A DNA stretch of 64,000 nucleotides. Source: an uncultured Bacilli bacterium (GTDB lineage Bacteria > Bacillota_I > Bacilli_A > RF39 > UBA660). A model generated the notes under the pieces. It was not told the origin of the DNA, made no database searches, and saw nothing but the letters and a program-made list of their open reading frames with translations. The position numbers and the translations under genes are program-made. Location: contig CAKOIS010000003.1 in the NCBI GenBank assembly GCA_934087065.1, forward strand, positions 49,346 to 113,345, read 5' to 3'. Every line of letters starts with the position of its first letter. Positions within the stretch are counted from its first letter, which is position 1. This document shows positions 43,324 through 51,973 of this stretch, one piece after another.

Positions 43324-43935
43324 ATGGACAATAAACTGGGAATTACAAATCAAAGTGAACTTGCTAGAGAAGAAGAAAGAATTACAAAATTAAAAGCACT
43401 AGAATTATTTGATAGTAAAAAAATAAATGATTTTGAAGTAGGAACATTTAAAGGACTTTCTCAAATTCATAGATACTTATTTGAAGATGTTTATTCATTT
43501 GCTGGAGAAATTAGAAAAGTTAATATTGCTAAAGGTAACTTTAGATTTGCTTCAGTACTATATTTAGAAGATATTTTAAAAAAGATAGATAATATGCCAC
43601 AGGATAATTTTGATAATATTATTTCAAAATATGTAGAAATGAATGTAGCGCATCCTTTTAGAGAAGGTAATGGAAGAAGTAGTCGTATTTGGTTAGATAT
43701 GATACTAAAAAATAATTTAAATAAAGTAGTAGACTGGAGTAAAATCAATAAAGAAGATTACTTGTTAGCTATGGAAAGAAGTCCAATTAAAGATACAGAA
43801 ATAAAATTACTTATAGAAAATGCTCTTACAGATAAAATAAATGATAGAGCAGTTTATATGAAAGGTATTGATAAAAGTTATGAATACGAAGGATTCTATA
43901 CGTATAAAATGGAAAATTTAGATAATGAGAAATAA
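43324..43935 (+). CDS. Fic-family protein adenylyltransferase, autoinhibited class III type
   Basis: 203 aa. Active motif HPFREGNGRSSR at 110-121 matches HxFx(D/E)GNGRxxR completely. A C-terminal S185-YEY-E189-G190 fits the inhibitory (S/T)xxxE(G/N) helix of class III Fic proteins such as the Neisseria one. It transfers AMP from ATP to a target protein, held off by its own C-terminal helix. It is flanked by two nearly identical 60-nt repeats and follows a HipA-like kinase, so two protein-modifying enzymes are adjacent. Confidence 0.9.
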   Translation: MDNKLGITNQSELAREEERITKLKALELFDSKKINDFEVGTFKGLSQIHRYLFEDVYSFAGEIRKVNIAKGNFRFASVLYLEDILKKIDNMPQDNFDNIISKYVEMNVAHPFREGNGRSSRIWLDMILKNNLNKVVDWSKINKEDYLLAMERSPIKDTEIKLLIENALTDKINDRAVYMKGIDKSYEYEGFYTYKMENLDNEK

Positions 43936-43991
43936 TAGACTAACATCTATTATTTTTTTCTAAGATATGTTAAAATATATATGGAGGTAAG
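43933..43991 (+). repeat. Intergenic repeat, copy C
   Basis: Matches copy B over its full length with two substitutions and one missing base. It contains the Fic stop, a hairpin, T7, the AT-rich promoter-like part and GGAGGTAA. Confidence 0.8.
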
Positions 43992-43995
43992 AAGT

Positions 43996-44574
43996 ATGAA
44001 AGATATAATTAAAAGAAAAGAGATAGAAAGTATATTAGTGAGTATTTTATTAATTGCGCTTAGTGTATTTTTAATAATGAGACCTATTGAAATAATAAAT
44101 ACTTTAATTAAAGTAATAGGTATGATTTTATTAATATGTGGTGTGTTTGATTTTACTACTTATTTTGTTACTAAGAAAGAGGATACATTATTTGATTATG
44201 GACTATTTAAAGGAATTATGGAAATAACTGTAGGTATACTATTTATATTTAAGTATGATTTATTAACAGATTTATTTCCATGTATATTAGGTTTAATTAT
44301 TGTGTTCATTAATATATTTAAATTACAAACTTCACTTAGCTTTAAAGAATTCAGTTCTAGTTATATGGCAGGAGTAATTATATCTAGTTTATCTATAATA
44401 CTTGGTATAATAGTACTATTAAATCCATTTGAAACACTAAGAGTTGTTATAATAGTAAGTGGAAGTGTGTTATTAATTAGTGAGTTATCTAATATAATAT
44501 ATAGTGTATCAGTACTAAAGTTTTTTAGAAAAACTGATAAAGTAGTAAAAGATATAATTGTTAAGGAGGAATAA
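43996..44574 (+). CDS. DUF308/HdeD-like membrane protein
   Basis: 192 aa from ATG 43996; an earlier in-frame ATG (43981) lies before the GGAGGT ribosome site. Six hydrophobic spans arranged as three hairpins with the internal repeat typical of DUF308 (MRPIEIINTLIKVIGMILLICG, split at residue 20, and LNPFETLRVVIIVSGSVLLI). Role unknown, in other bacteria linked to acid or envelope stress. Followed one base later by the SOR-like gene. Confidence 0.75.
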   Translation: MKDIIKRKEIESILVSILLIALSVFLIMRPIEIINTLIKVIGMILLICGVFDFTTYFVTKKEDTLFDYGLFKGIMEITVGILFIFKYDLLTDLFPCILGLIIVFINIFKLQTSLSFKEFSSSYMAGVIISSLSIILGIIVLLNPFETLRVVIIVSGSVLLISELSNIIYSVSVLKFFRKTDKVVKDIIVKEE

Positions 44575-44575
44575 T

Positions 44576-44947
44576 ATGAAAGATTTAAAAATTATGAAGT
44601 GTAGTTTATGTGGTGGTATAGTTTTAGGTATTAAGGAATGTAGTTGTGAAAACTGTGTTACTTGTTGTGGTAAAGCCATGGAAGAAGTTCCTAGTGTAAA
44701 TGAAGAAAAAGTAAGCACTCATAAACCATCATATTATAGACAAGACAACAAACTAATCATTAGAGTTAATCATGAACAAGATATAGAACATTATATAGAA
44801 GCAATTATAATTAAGACAGATAATGAAGTATTAGTACATAAATTTACTAATGAAGAAGAGCCCGAGCTTATAATGGGGTATGAGCAAGATATGGAAATAT
44901 ATTCTGTTTGTACTAAAGATGGAATATGTAAAACTATAGTAGAATAG
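44576..44947 (+). CDS. Desulfoferrodoxin/superoxide reductase-like protein
   Basis: 123 aa from ATG 44576 (AAGGAGG). Rubredoxin-like N-terminal iron site: CSLCGG and CVTCCGKAM. The second domain follows neelaredoxin: THKP, NHEQDIEHYIEAI and a C-terminal Cys. The usual CNxHG ligand pair reads CTKDG, so one iron-binding His is Asp, and the EKHVP loop lost its Glu/Lys. It may be a modified superoxide reductase or an electron carrier. Confidence 0.75.
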   Translation: MKDLKIMKCSLCGGIVLGIKECSCENCVTCCGKAMEEVPSVNEEKVSTHKPSYYRQDNKLIIRVNHEQDIEHYIEAIIIKTDNEVLVHKFTNEEEPELIMGYEQDMEIYSVCTKDGICKTIVE

Positions 44948-44949
44948 TG

Positions 44950-44980
44950 TTAAAACTGTAATAGTTTTAATGCTTTTTTT
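44950..44980 (+). terminator. Terminator after the SOR-like gene
   Basis: TTAAAACT (44950-44957) pairs with AGTTTTAA (44963-44970), then T-rich sequence. Confidence 0.65.
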
Positions 44981-45036
44981 ATTTATTGTGTAGACTAATA
45001 AGATACTATGTGGTAGAATATTTTTGGAGGCAAGTT

Positions 45037-45717
45037 ATGAAGAAAAATAACAATTTAATTTGGGGTTTAATGCTTATAGTATTAGGAATTATATTTGGTT
45101 TGAAAACACTTGGAATATGTGATATTAATGTATTCTTTAAAGGCTGGTGGACACTTTTTATAATCGTACCATGTTTTATAGGACTTATTAAAGATAATGA
45201 TAAGACAGCAAGTATTATTGGTTTAGTTTTTGGTATAATGCTTTTATTAGATGTTAGAAATGTAATTGATACTGATTTATTTTGGAAGTTGTTCTTACCT
45301 TTAGTACTTATTATAGTAGGACTTAGTATAATATTTAAAGATACTTTAAATGAAAAGATTAAAAAAGAGATTAGTAAGGTAGAAGTAAGTGATAATAAGA
45401 AATATATTACTGCAACATTTGGAGAACAAAAAGTAGACTATGACAAGGAAGTATTTGATGGAGTTACTATTAATGCTATTTTTGGTGGAGTTAAACTAGA
45501 TTTAAGAAATGCTAAAATTAAAGAAGATGTAGTAATTAATACAACAAGTATTTTTGGTGGAGTAGATATTTATTTACCAGAAAAAGTAAATGTTAAAGTA
45601 GTTTCTTCTAATATATTTGGTGGAGTAGATAATAAAGTTAAGAATGAAATGAGTGATAAACAAAAGACTATTTATATAAATTCAACTAATATATTTGGAG
45701 GTACTGATATAAAATGA
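45037..45717 (+). CDS. LiaF/DUF5668-like membrane protein
   Basis: 226 aa from ATG 45037 (GGAGG upstream). Four membrane spans (LIWGLMLIVLGIIFGLKTLG and three more) then a soluble beta-rich C-terminus with four IFGGxx repeats (AIFGGVKLDL, SIFGGVDIYL, NIFGGVDNKV, NIFGGTDIK), the signature of cell-wall-active-antibiotic response proteins such as LiaF. It overlaps the next gene by 4 bases. Confidence 0.85.
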   Translation: MKKNNNLIWGLMLIVLGIIFGLKTLGICDINVFFKGWWTLFIIVPCFIGLIKDNDKTASIIGLVFGIMLLLDVRNVIDTDLFWKLFLPLVLIIVGLSIIFKDTLNEKIKKEISKVEVSDNKKYITATFGEQKVDYDKEVFDGVTINAIFGGVKLDLRNAKIKEDVVINTTSIFGGVDIYLPEKVNVKVVSSNIFGGVDNKVKNEMSDKQKTIYINSTNIFGGTDIK

Positions 45718-46505
45718 ATACGTTTCAAAAAGTAGTAAAATATATAGCTCTTGCACTAGCGCTTTCTATAATAGTCTCTATAATAACTCTTGCTTTTAAT
45801 ATAATAAATGAAGTATTCTTGTCTTTTCATGAGGAAAAGCTAGAAAATACTGAGTATAAGTTTCAAAATGAAGTTATTAATAGAATAGACATTGATATTA
45901 AGGGTGCTGACGTTAGTATCATTTATGGAAGTGAATTTAAAATAGAAACTAATATTAAGGATGTTTCTAGAAGTGTTAAAAATGGTGTGCTTAAAGTTAA
46001 AGATAATTCTAGAGGATATAATAAGGATAAAAAGATGGTTATTACTATACCTGAAAGTAATGTTTTTGAAAGTGTTAAAATTTCTTTAGGTAGAGGAGTA
46101 AGTACTATTAGTTCTTTAAATGCAAAAGAAGTTGATTTTGAAATAGGCGCAGGGAAAGTAGTTCTTAATAATTTAAATATATCTAATAAAGCGGAGTTTG
46201 AATGTGGTGCAGGAAAGCTTGAGATAAATAACAGTAGAATTAATAATTTAAAGTTAGATATGGGTGCAGGAGAAGTAAGTGTTAGTAGTATACTTACTGG
46301 CACTAGTGAGTTTGATGCAGGTGTTGGAAAACTTAGTATTAATTTACTTGATAGTATAGATAATTATAGTTTCACTATAGATAAAGGAATTGGTAGTATT
46401 AAATTAAATAATGAAGATGTGAGTAGTGATGTTACTGTTGGAAATGGAGTTAATGCTATAGATATTGATGGTGGAATAGGAGAAATTATTGTAACTACAA
46501 AATAA
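45714..46505 (+). CDS. DUF4097 (YvlB-like) beta-solenoid envelope protein
   Basis: 263 aa. Signal anchor at 9-30, then a repetitive beta-solenoid with GAGKVVLNNL, GAGKLEINNS, GAGEVSVSS, GVGKLSINLL and GIGSIKLNN units, typical of DUF4097 putative adhesins. With the LiaF-like gene it forms a two-gene unit like those of envelope-stress regulons. A 46-kb exporter and its two-component system follow. Confidence 0.85.
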   Translation: MNTFQKVVKYIALALALSIIVSIITLAFNIINEVFLSFHEEKLENTEYKFQNEVINRIDIDIKGADVSIIYGSEFKIETNIKDVSRSVKNGVLKVKDNSRGYNKDKKMVITIPESNVFESVKISLGRGVSTISSLNAKEVDFEIGAGKVVLNNLNISNKAEFECGAGKLEINNSRINNLKLDMGAGEVSVSSILTGTSEFDAGVGKLSINLLDSIDNYSFTIDKGIGSIKLNNEDVSSDVTVGNGVNAIDIDGGIGEIIVTTK

Positions 46506-46529
46506 AAATTCATAGTTTTTTATAAAAAT

Positions 46530-46602
46530 GCACAATGACTGTGCAAAATAAGGGTCTGAAAAGCCAAAAATGCACAATATTTTGAAAATATTGTGCATTT
46601 TT
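46530..46602 (+). terminator. Tandem GCACA hairpins ending in a strong terminator
   Basis: A small hairpin GCACA-ATGAC-TGTGC (46530-46544), then TGCACAATATTT (46571-46582) pairing with AAATATTGTGCA (46586-46597) and T6. The sequence ATGCACAAT begins both, so one may be an old duplicate of the other. Confidence 0.75.
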
Positions 46603-46664
46603 TAAAAAATAACTATAATTAAATGATATAAGAAATATTTAATATTTAGTTGAAAAATTATTTT

Positions 46665-46697
46665 GTCACTTTGTAGTCACTTTGAGTGTTGTATAAT
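46665..46697 (+). promoter_or_regulatory. Operator-like 11-bp repeats and -10 box of the ABC exporter
   Basis: GTCACTTTGTA and GTCACTTTGAG (46665-46675, 46676-46686) are tandem 11-bp repeats ending 5 bp before TATAAT (46692-46697). No -35 box is recognisable, which fits activation by an OmpR-type regulator bound in its place, plausibly the one at 50093. Confidence 0.6.
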
Positions 46698-46722
46698 TAA
46701 GTTACTTGGAAGGATGGTATTT

Positions 46723-47397
46723 ATGGAAATATTAAAGGTTGAAAATTTAACTAAAGTTTATGGAAGTGGTAACAATAAAGTAGTTGCCTTAGATAATGTA
46801 AGCTTTAGTGTGGAAAAAGGAGAATTTGTTTCTATAGTTGGTGCGTCTGGTTCAGGAAAAAGTACACTTTTACATTTACTTGGTGGAGTAGATAGACCAA
46901 CAAGTGGTAAGGTTCTTATTAATGATACAGATATATTTAAAATGAATGATGATGAGTTAGCAATATTTAGAAGAAGACAAGTAGGATTAATATACCAGTT
47001 TTATAATTTAATACCTATATTAAATGTTAGAGAAAATATTACTTTACCACTTGAGTTAGATAATAAAAAAGTAAGTGATGAAGAAGTAGATAATCTTATT
47101 AAAATGTTAGGATTAGACAAGCGTAGTAAACACTTACCTAATGAGTTATCAGGAGGAGAACAACAAAGAACAAGTATAGGACGTGCTTTAATTACAAGAC
47201 CAGCAATTGTTTTGGCTGATGAACCAACTGGAAACTTGGATACAAAGGCTAGTGAAGAAATAGTATCACTTCTTAAAAAGTCTAATAAAGAAATGAAACA
47301 AACTATTATAATGATTACACACAATTTAGAACTTGCTAAAGTAGCTGATAAAATTATTGAAATAGCAGATGGGCGTATTGTGGGTGAAGAAAAATGA
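46723..47397 (+). CDS. ABC exporter ATPase (BceA/MacB/LolD type)
   Basis: 224 aa from ATG 46723 (GGAAGG upstream). Walker A GASGSGKST near 40, Q-loop YQFYNLIP, signature LSGGEQQR near 144, Walker B VLADEPTGNLD, switch His in ITHN. All motifs are intact, in contrast to the ECF ATPases at 38.7 kb. It couples by ATGA overlap to its permease. Confidence 0.93.
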   Translation: MEILKVENLTKVYGSGNNKVVALDNVSFSVEKGEFVSIVGASGSGKSTLLHLLGGVDRPTSGKVLINDTDIFKMNDDELAIFRRRQVGLIYQFYNLIPILNVRENITLPLELDNKKVSDEEVDNLIKMLGLDKRSKHLPNELSGGEQQRTSIGRALITRPAIVLADEPTGNLDTKASEEIVSLLKKSNKEMKQTIIMITHNLELAKVADKIIEIADGRIVGEEK

Positions 47398-49982
47398 ATA
47401 TTTTAAAAAATATTGCATATAAAAACTTACAACTTAACAAAAGAAGAAACATAGTTACAATAATTGGTATAATACTCTCGGTTGCTTTAATAACTGCTCT
47501 TAGTTCGCTAGTTGTTAGTTTTAAAGAGAGTATAATAAATTTAGAAAAACATATAAATGGGGACTTTCATTATAGTTTTCGTGATGTTCAAAGTAATGAC
47601 TTAAGTATTTTTGAAAACAATAGAAGTATAGAGAATTTTTATAAAGTTGGTGCTTTAGGGTATGCTAAAATAAAGACTGAAAATGAATATAAACCTTATG
47701 CTTATGTAATGACTATAGATAAAAATGATTTTGATAGTGCTTTAATTGAACTTACAGAAGGAGAGTTACCAAAAAACAGTAATGAGATAATTATACCAAG
47801 ACATTTAAGAAACAATGGTAAGGTTGACTTGAAGGTGGGAGATACTATTACATTAGAAGTAGGTTCAAGAATGAGTGAAGGTTACGCTTTGGGTCAAAAT
47901 AATCCATATGAAGAAACAAACAACGAAACTATAGAAAATACGGTTTCAATTACTTATAAAATAGTGGGAATATTTGAAAGACCTTCAACTTCTTTAGAGC
48001 CTTTTTCTTCTCCTGGGTATACATTTATAACAACTAATGCTAGTGGAGTAAAGAATTATATAGTATTTGCTAGATATACAAAGGATGGACTTAAAAATCA
48101 ATATAAAGTTACTGCTGGAATTTTGGGAATAGATGCTAGTATTTTTGAAAAAGGTATAGAACTTGACCCAGATTACGTAGATAAATATCAAACAGAACTA
48201 TCAAAAAGTAAGTATACATTTGATACAAATAGATATTTGATAATGCTAGAGACAAATGCATATAGTGATAACTCAATGAAAGCACTTTTAGTGTTAAGTA
48301 CTATTGTGACAGTGATAATTATAGTAACTAGTGTATATTGTATTAAAAATAGTTTTAATATCTCAATAACAGAGAAAACTAAAGAATATGGAATACTAAA
48401 AAGTGTAGGTGCTACAACTTCTCAAATCAAGAAAAGTGTTTATTATGAAGCATTTTTACTGGGGTGTGTTGGTATACCTATTGGAATACTTTCAGGGGTA
48501 TTTGCTAGTTTCATATTAATACATGTAGTTAACTTCTTTATTAGAAGTATGTTTGTAGGTAATGAGTACTTAATCTTTAAAATAAGTTATTTATCTATAC
48601 TAATAAGTATTATACTTAGCATAGTAACAATATTTATGTCTAGCAAGAAAGGCGCTAAAATAGCAAGTAAGACTAGTCCGATGGTTTTAATAAGGGGAAA
48701 TGATGATATTAAAGTTAATAGTAAGAAACTTAAAACTCCTAAATATATTAATAAACTATTTGGTATAGGTGGGGTAGTGTCTTATAAAAATATTAAGAGA
48801 AATAAGAAAAAATATAGGACAACTATAGTATCAATAGTAATGTCTGTAAGCGTTTATATTGCTCTATCATATTTTGTTAATACTGCATTTGATGTAGTTA
48901 AAATGGTAAAAGGAGATTATACTTACAATTTAGTTTATACTTCATATACAACAGATTATAATTTAAACTATAACAATGTTTTAAATTTTAGTAAGCATGA
49001 TACTGTTAAAAAGTATTCAATTGTTAGAATGAGTACAATAACTGGTAACTTTAAAGCAAGTAAGGATTTTAAAAAATACAATGCCTATACGAGTGAAGAA
49101 GAGCCAATACTTAATTCTGTTACATTAATATCTGTTGGTAATGAAGAATATTTAAGGTATATTAGTAAACTTGGACTTAACTATAATAGTGTTAAAGATA
49201 AAGGTATTTTAATAGATAATAATATTGGGTATGATACAGAAAAGAAACTTGAAGTTAGTTATAATATGACTGATAATAAGAAAGGGGACGTAATTAACTT
49301 TACTAGTATGAAGGAAGATAAAACCTTTGATATGGAACTTGCTAGTGTTACAAATATTAGACCATTTGGTTATGAAAATAATTATGGATCACTTGTAATG
49401 GTGGTAAGTGATGAGTATATGGAAAAACTAGATAAATTAGAAAATGTTAGTTTGTATGTAGAAAGTACAGACCCTGATAAATTACAAAGTGATATTGATA
49501 AGATGTGCAAAGATACTGAAGGATGCTATGTTAATAATGTTGATGCGATTGTTAAACAAATGAAGTCTATTTATACAGTTATTGCTATATTCTTATATGG
49601 ATTTATTATAGTTATCTCACTAATAGGTATTACTAATATATTTAATACTATAACTACTAATATGACTTTAAGAAAGAGGGAATTTGCAACATTAAAAAGT
49701 ATTGGTATGACTAGTAAAGAATTTAATAGAATGATTTTCTTAGAGAGTTTCTTCTATATATTTAAGTCATTATTAATAGGTATTCCTATTGGAGTATTAC
49801 TTTCATATTTAATATTTAGGGGATTTATTAATCAAGTGTTATTTAGTTATAAAGTTCCATTTAAAGGAATTATAGTAAGTATAGTAATAGTGTGTTTACT
49901 TATAGTATGGCTTAATAATTATAGTTCTAAAAAAGCAAATAAGGGTAATGTAATAGAAACTATTAGAAATGAGAACATTTAA
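47394..49982 (+). CDS. FtsX-type ABC exporter permease
   Basis: 862 aa. First membrane span at 20-40, an extracytoplasmic domain to about 290, an FtsX domain (about 295-440: TKEYGILKSVGATTSQIKKS), a second span near 480, another external domain to about 715, and a second FtsX domain (LRKREFATLKSIGMTSKEFN). Two-FtsX permeases of this size act as antimicrobial peptide sensors/exporters or lipoprotein-type extruders. Together with the kinase pair downstream it resembles resistance modules. Confidence 0.88.
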   Translation: MNILKNIAYKNLQLNKRRNIVTIIGIILSVALITALSSLVVSFKESIINLEKHINGDFHYSFRDVQSNDLSIFENNRSIENFYKVGALGYAKIKTENEYKPYAYVMTIDKNDFDSALIELTEGELPKNSNEIIIPRHLRNNGKVDLKVGDTITLEVGSRMSEGYALGQNNPYEETNNETIENTVSITYKIVGIFERPSTSLEPFSSPGYTFITTNASGVKNYIVFARYTKDGLKNQYKVTAGILGIDASIFEKGIELDPDYVDKYQTELSKSKYTFDTNRYLIMLETNAYSDNSMKALLVLSTIVTVIIIVTSVYCIKNSFNISITEKTKEYGILKSVGATTSQIKKSVYYEAFLLGCVGIPIGILSGVFASFILIHVVNFFIRSMFVGNEYLIFKISYLSILISIILSIVTIFMSSKKGAKIASKTSPMVLIRGNDDIKVNSKKLKTPKYINKLFGIGGVVSYKNIKRNKKKYRTTIVSIVMSVSVYIALSYFVNTAFDVVKMVKGDYTYNLVYTSYTTDYNLNYNNVLNFSKHDTVKKYSIVRMSTITGNFKASKDFKKYNAYTSEEEPILNSVTLISVGNEEYLRYISKLGLNYNSVKDKGILIDNNIGYDTEKKLEVSYNMTDNKKGDVINFTSMKEDKTFDMELASVTNIRPFGYENNYGSLVMVVSDEYMEKLDKLENVSLYVESTDPDKLQSDIDKMCKDTEGCYVNNVDAIVKQMKSIYTVIAIFLYGFIIVISLIGITNIFNTITTNMTLRKREFATLKSIGMTSKEFNRMIFLESFFYIFKSLLIGIPIGVLLSYLIFRGFINQVLFSYKVPFKGIIVSIVIVCLLIVWLNNYSSKKANKGNVIETIRNENI

Positions 49983-49996
49983 AGTGTTCTTTTTTT
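49973..49996 (+). terminator. Exporter operon terminator
   Basis: GAACA/TGTTC stem around the stop codon, followed by T7. Confidence 0.65.
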
Positions 49997-50006
49997 CACA
50001 AGATGA

Positions 50007-50077
50007 CGAGTGAAAACGTAACAATTCGCCGAGTGAAATTCCAATAATTCGCCGAAAAGCAAAAAATATGGTATAAT
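50007..50077 (+). promoter_or_regulatory. 23-bp tandem repeat and -10 box of the response regulator
   Basis: Two 23-bp units (50007-50029 and 50030-50052), both starting CGAGTGAAA and ending AATTCGC, then a third partial CGAAAAGC. TATAAT lies at 50072-50077 with no -35 match, so the repeats overlap the -35 region. Likely autoregulatory binding site. Confidence 0.65.
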
Positions 50078-50092
50078 TTAGAAGGAGGAAAT

Positions 50093-50731
50093 ATGGATAT
50101 ACTTTTAATTGAAGACAACTTAACAATAACAAAAGCACTTACATATACTTTTGAAACAAACGGGTTAACTGTTAAAACTGTAAATAATTTAACAGATGCT
50201 TATGATTTAACACTAGTTGATTATAAATTAATCTTACTAGATGTAAGTTTACCTGATGGAAGTGGGTTTGACTTTTATAAAGATATGCTTTCTAATAAGG
50301 ATATTCCTACGATATTTTTAACTGCAAAAAGTTTAGAAGATGATGTGGTAAAAGGACTTAACCTTGGTGCAGTAGACTATATAACCAAACCATTTAGTAC
50401 AAGGGTATTACTTGCTAAAATTAATAAATATATAAATAAAGAAAATGTAGTGAAAGTTAAAAATATTACTTTTGATTTTGATAAAATGGAAGTATATAAT
50501 GATGGTAACTTAGTTAATTTAACTAGTTTAGAAATTAAAATACTAGGCTTACTTTTTAAAAGTATTAACAAAGTAGTAACGAGAGACTACATAATAAATT
50601 ATATTTGGGATATTACTGGAAATGATGTAAATGATAACACTCTTACAGTTTATTTAAAAAGAATAAGAGAGAAAATAGGGGTAGACTTAATTAAAACAGT
50701 CAAGGGAGTAGGTTATAGAATAGATGAATAA
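50093..50731 (+). CDS. OmpR-family response regulator
   Basis: 212 aa. Receiver domain with phospho-acceptor D50 (LLDVSLPDG), Thr near 78 (FLTAK) and Lys near 99 (TKPF), then a winged-helix output domain (about 120-210, TSLEIKILGLLF ... DNTLTVYLKRIREKIG). GAAGGAGG before ATG 50093. Overlaps the kinase gene by 8 bases. Confidence 0.93.
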   Translation: MDILLIEDNLTITKALTYTFETNGLTVKTVNNLTDAYDLTLVDYKLILLDVSLPDGSGFDFYKDMLSNKDIPTIFLTAKSLEDDVVKGLNLGAVDYITKPFSTRVLLAKINKYINKENVVKVKNITFDFDKMEVYNDGNLVNLTSLEIKILGLLFKSINKVVTRDYIINYIWDITGNDVNDNTLTVYLKRIREKIGVDLIKTVKGVGYRIDE

Positions 50732-51917
50732 GAAGGTTTTAGTTTATTTATGTGGTTTAATATTATTTATTAGTGTTTCTTTAAATATATTTTTTATAAG
50801 TTATTCAAATAATGTTAAAAAAAGTACAAATTTAATAATTAATAATATGGTTAATTTAGTTGAAAAAAAGTACTCAGTTGTAGTTGTTGAAGATATAATA
50901 AAAGAGTTAAATAGTAGTGAATTAAAAGAGACAAGTTTAAGTAAATACGGAATAGATATAAGTGATTTTATTAGTTTAAAAATGAAAAATGATAATTTAA
51001 AATACTTAATAATTTTGAATATTATAGTAACTTGTTTATCTTTGTTTATAATAATATATAATTTGATATTAAAGTCATATAAAAATAAGAAAATAAAAGA
51101 GTTGACTGATTTAATTAAAGAAATTAATAATAAAAACTATGTGTTAGATATGAAAGATAATCTAGAAGACGATACTTCTATACTTAAAAGTGAATTATAT
51201 AAAACAACAATAATGCTTAAAGAAAGTGCAGAGAATTCTCTAAAAGATAAACTAAGTATAAAAGAGTTTATAGAAGATATTTCACATCAGTTAAAGACAC
51301 CACTTGCATCTATTAGTATAATACTAGATAATTTAATAGATAATCCTGATATGGATACTGAGTTAAGAGAAAGTTTTTTAAAAGATATAAATAGAGAGAT
51401 TAGTAAAATTAATAATTTAGTTAATACTATGTTAAAGTTATCTATGTTTGAAGTAAATGCTATTAAGTTTGATAGAAAATACAATAGTTTAAAAGGTATA
51501 CTTGAAAAATCTATTGAAAATGTAAGCATGATAATGGACTTAAAAAATGTTAAAGTTAACTTGGATATAAAGGAAGACGCGTTAATTAAATGTGACTACA
51601 ATTTTGAAGTGGAAGCAATAAGTAATATATTAAAAAATGAAGTAGAGTATTCTAAAGAATTTGGTAAAATTGATATTACTGTAAACGATAATAAACTTTA
51701 TACAACGCTTATGATAAAAGACTATGGAATAGGGATTTCAGAAAATGACTTAAAAAACATATTCAATAGATTTTATAAGGGAGACAATAGTAGTTCTAAT
51801 AGTGCAGGAATAGGTCTTTCTCTTGCTAAAAAGATAATTTTAATGGATAATGGTAAAATAAGTGTGGAAAGTAAGAAAAATAAGTATACAATTTTTGAAA
51901 TTAAATATTTCAAATAA
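50724..51917 (+). CDS. Sensor histidine kinase paired with the response regulator
   Basis: 397 aa. Two membrane spans (about 5-25 and 90-112) bracketing a short extracytoplasmic part, a HAMP-like linker, HisKA with H188 (DISHQLKTPLASI) and HATPase with NxxxN (ISNILKNEVEYS), DYGIG and GIGLSLAKK. It should phosphorylate the adjacent regulator. The modest external loop makes it larger than typical BceS kinases. Confidence 0.92.
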   Translation: MNKKVLVYLCGLILFISVSLNIFFISYSNNVKKSTNLIINNMVNLVEKKYSVVVVEDIIKELNSSELKETSLSKYGIDISDFISLKMKNDNLKYLIILNIIVTCLSLFIIIYNLILKSYKNKKIKELTDLIKEINNKNYVLDMKDNLEDDTSILKSELYKTTIMLKESAENSLKDKLSIKEFIEDISHQLKTPLASISIILDNLIDNPDMDTELRESFLKDINREISKINNLVNTMLKLSMFEVNAIKFDRKYNSLKGILEKSIENVSMIMDLKNVKVNLDIKEDALIKCDYNFEVEAISNILKNEVEYSKEFGKIDITVNDNKLYTTLMIKDYGIGISENDLKNIFNRFYKGDNSSSNSAGIGLSLAKKIILMDNGKISVESKKNKYTIFEIKYFK

Positions 51918-51973
51918 TAGTTTACTTTAATACTAATATTGTGTATAATTAAATACAAGAAAGAGGGATTTAT

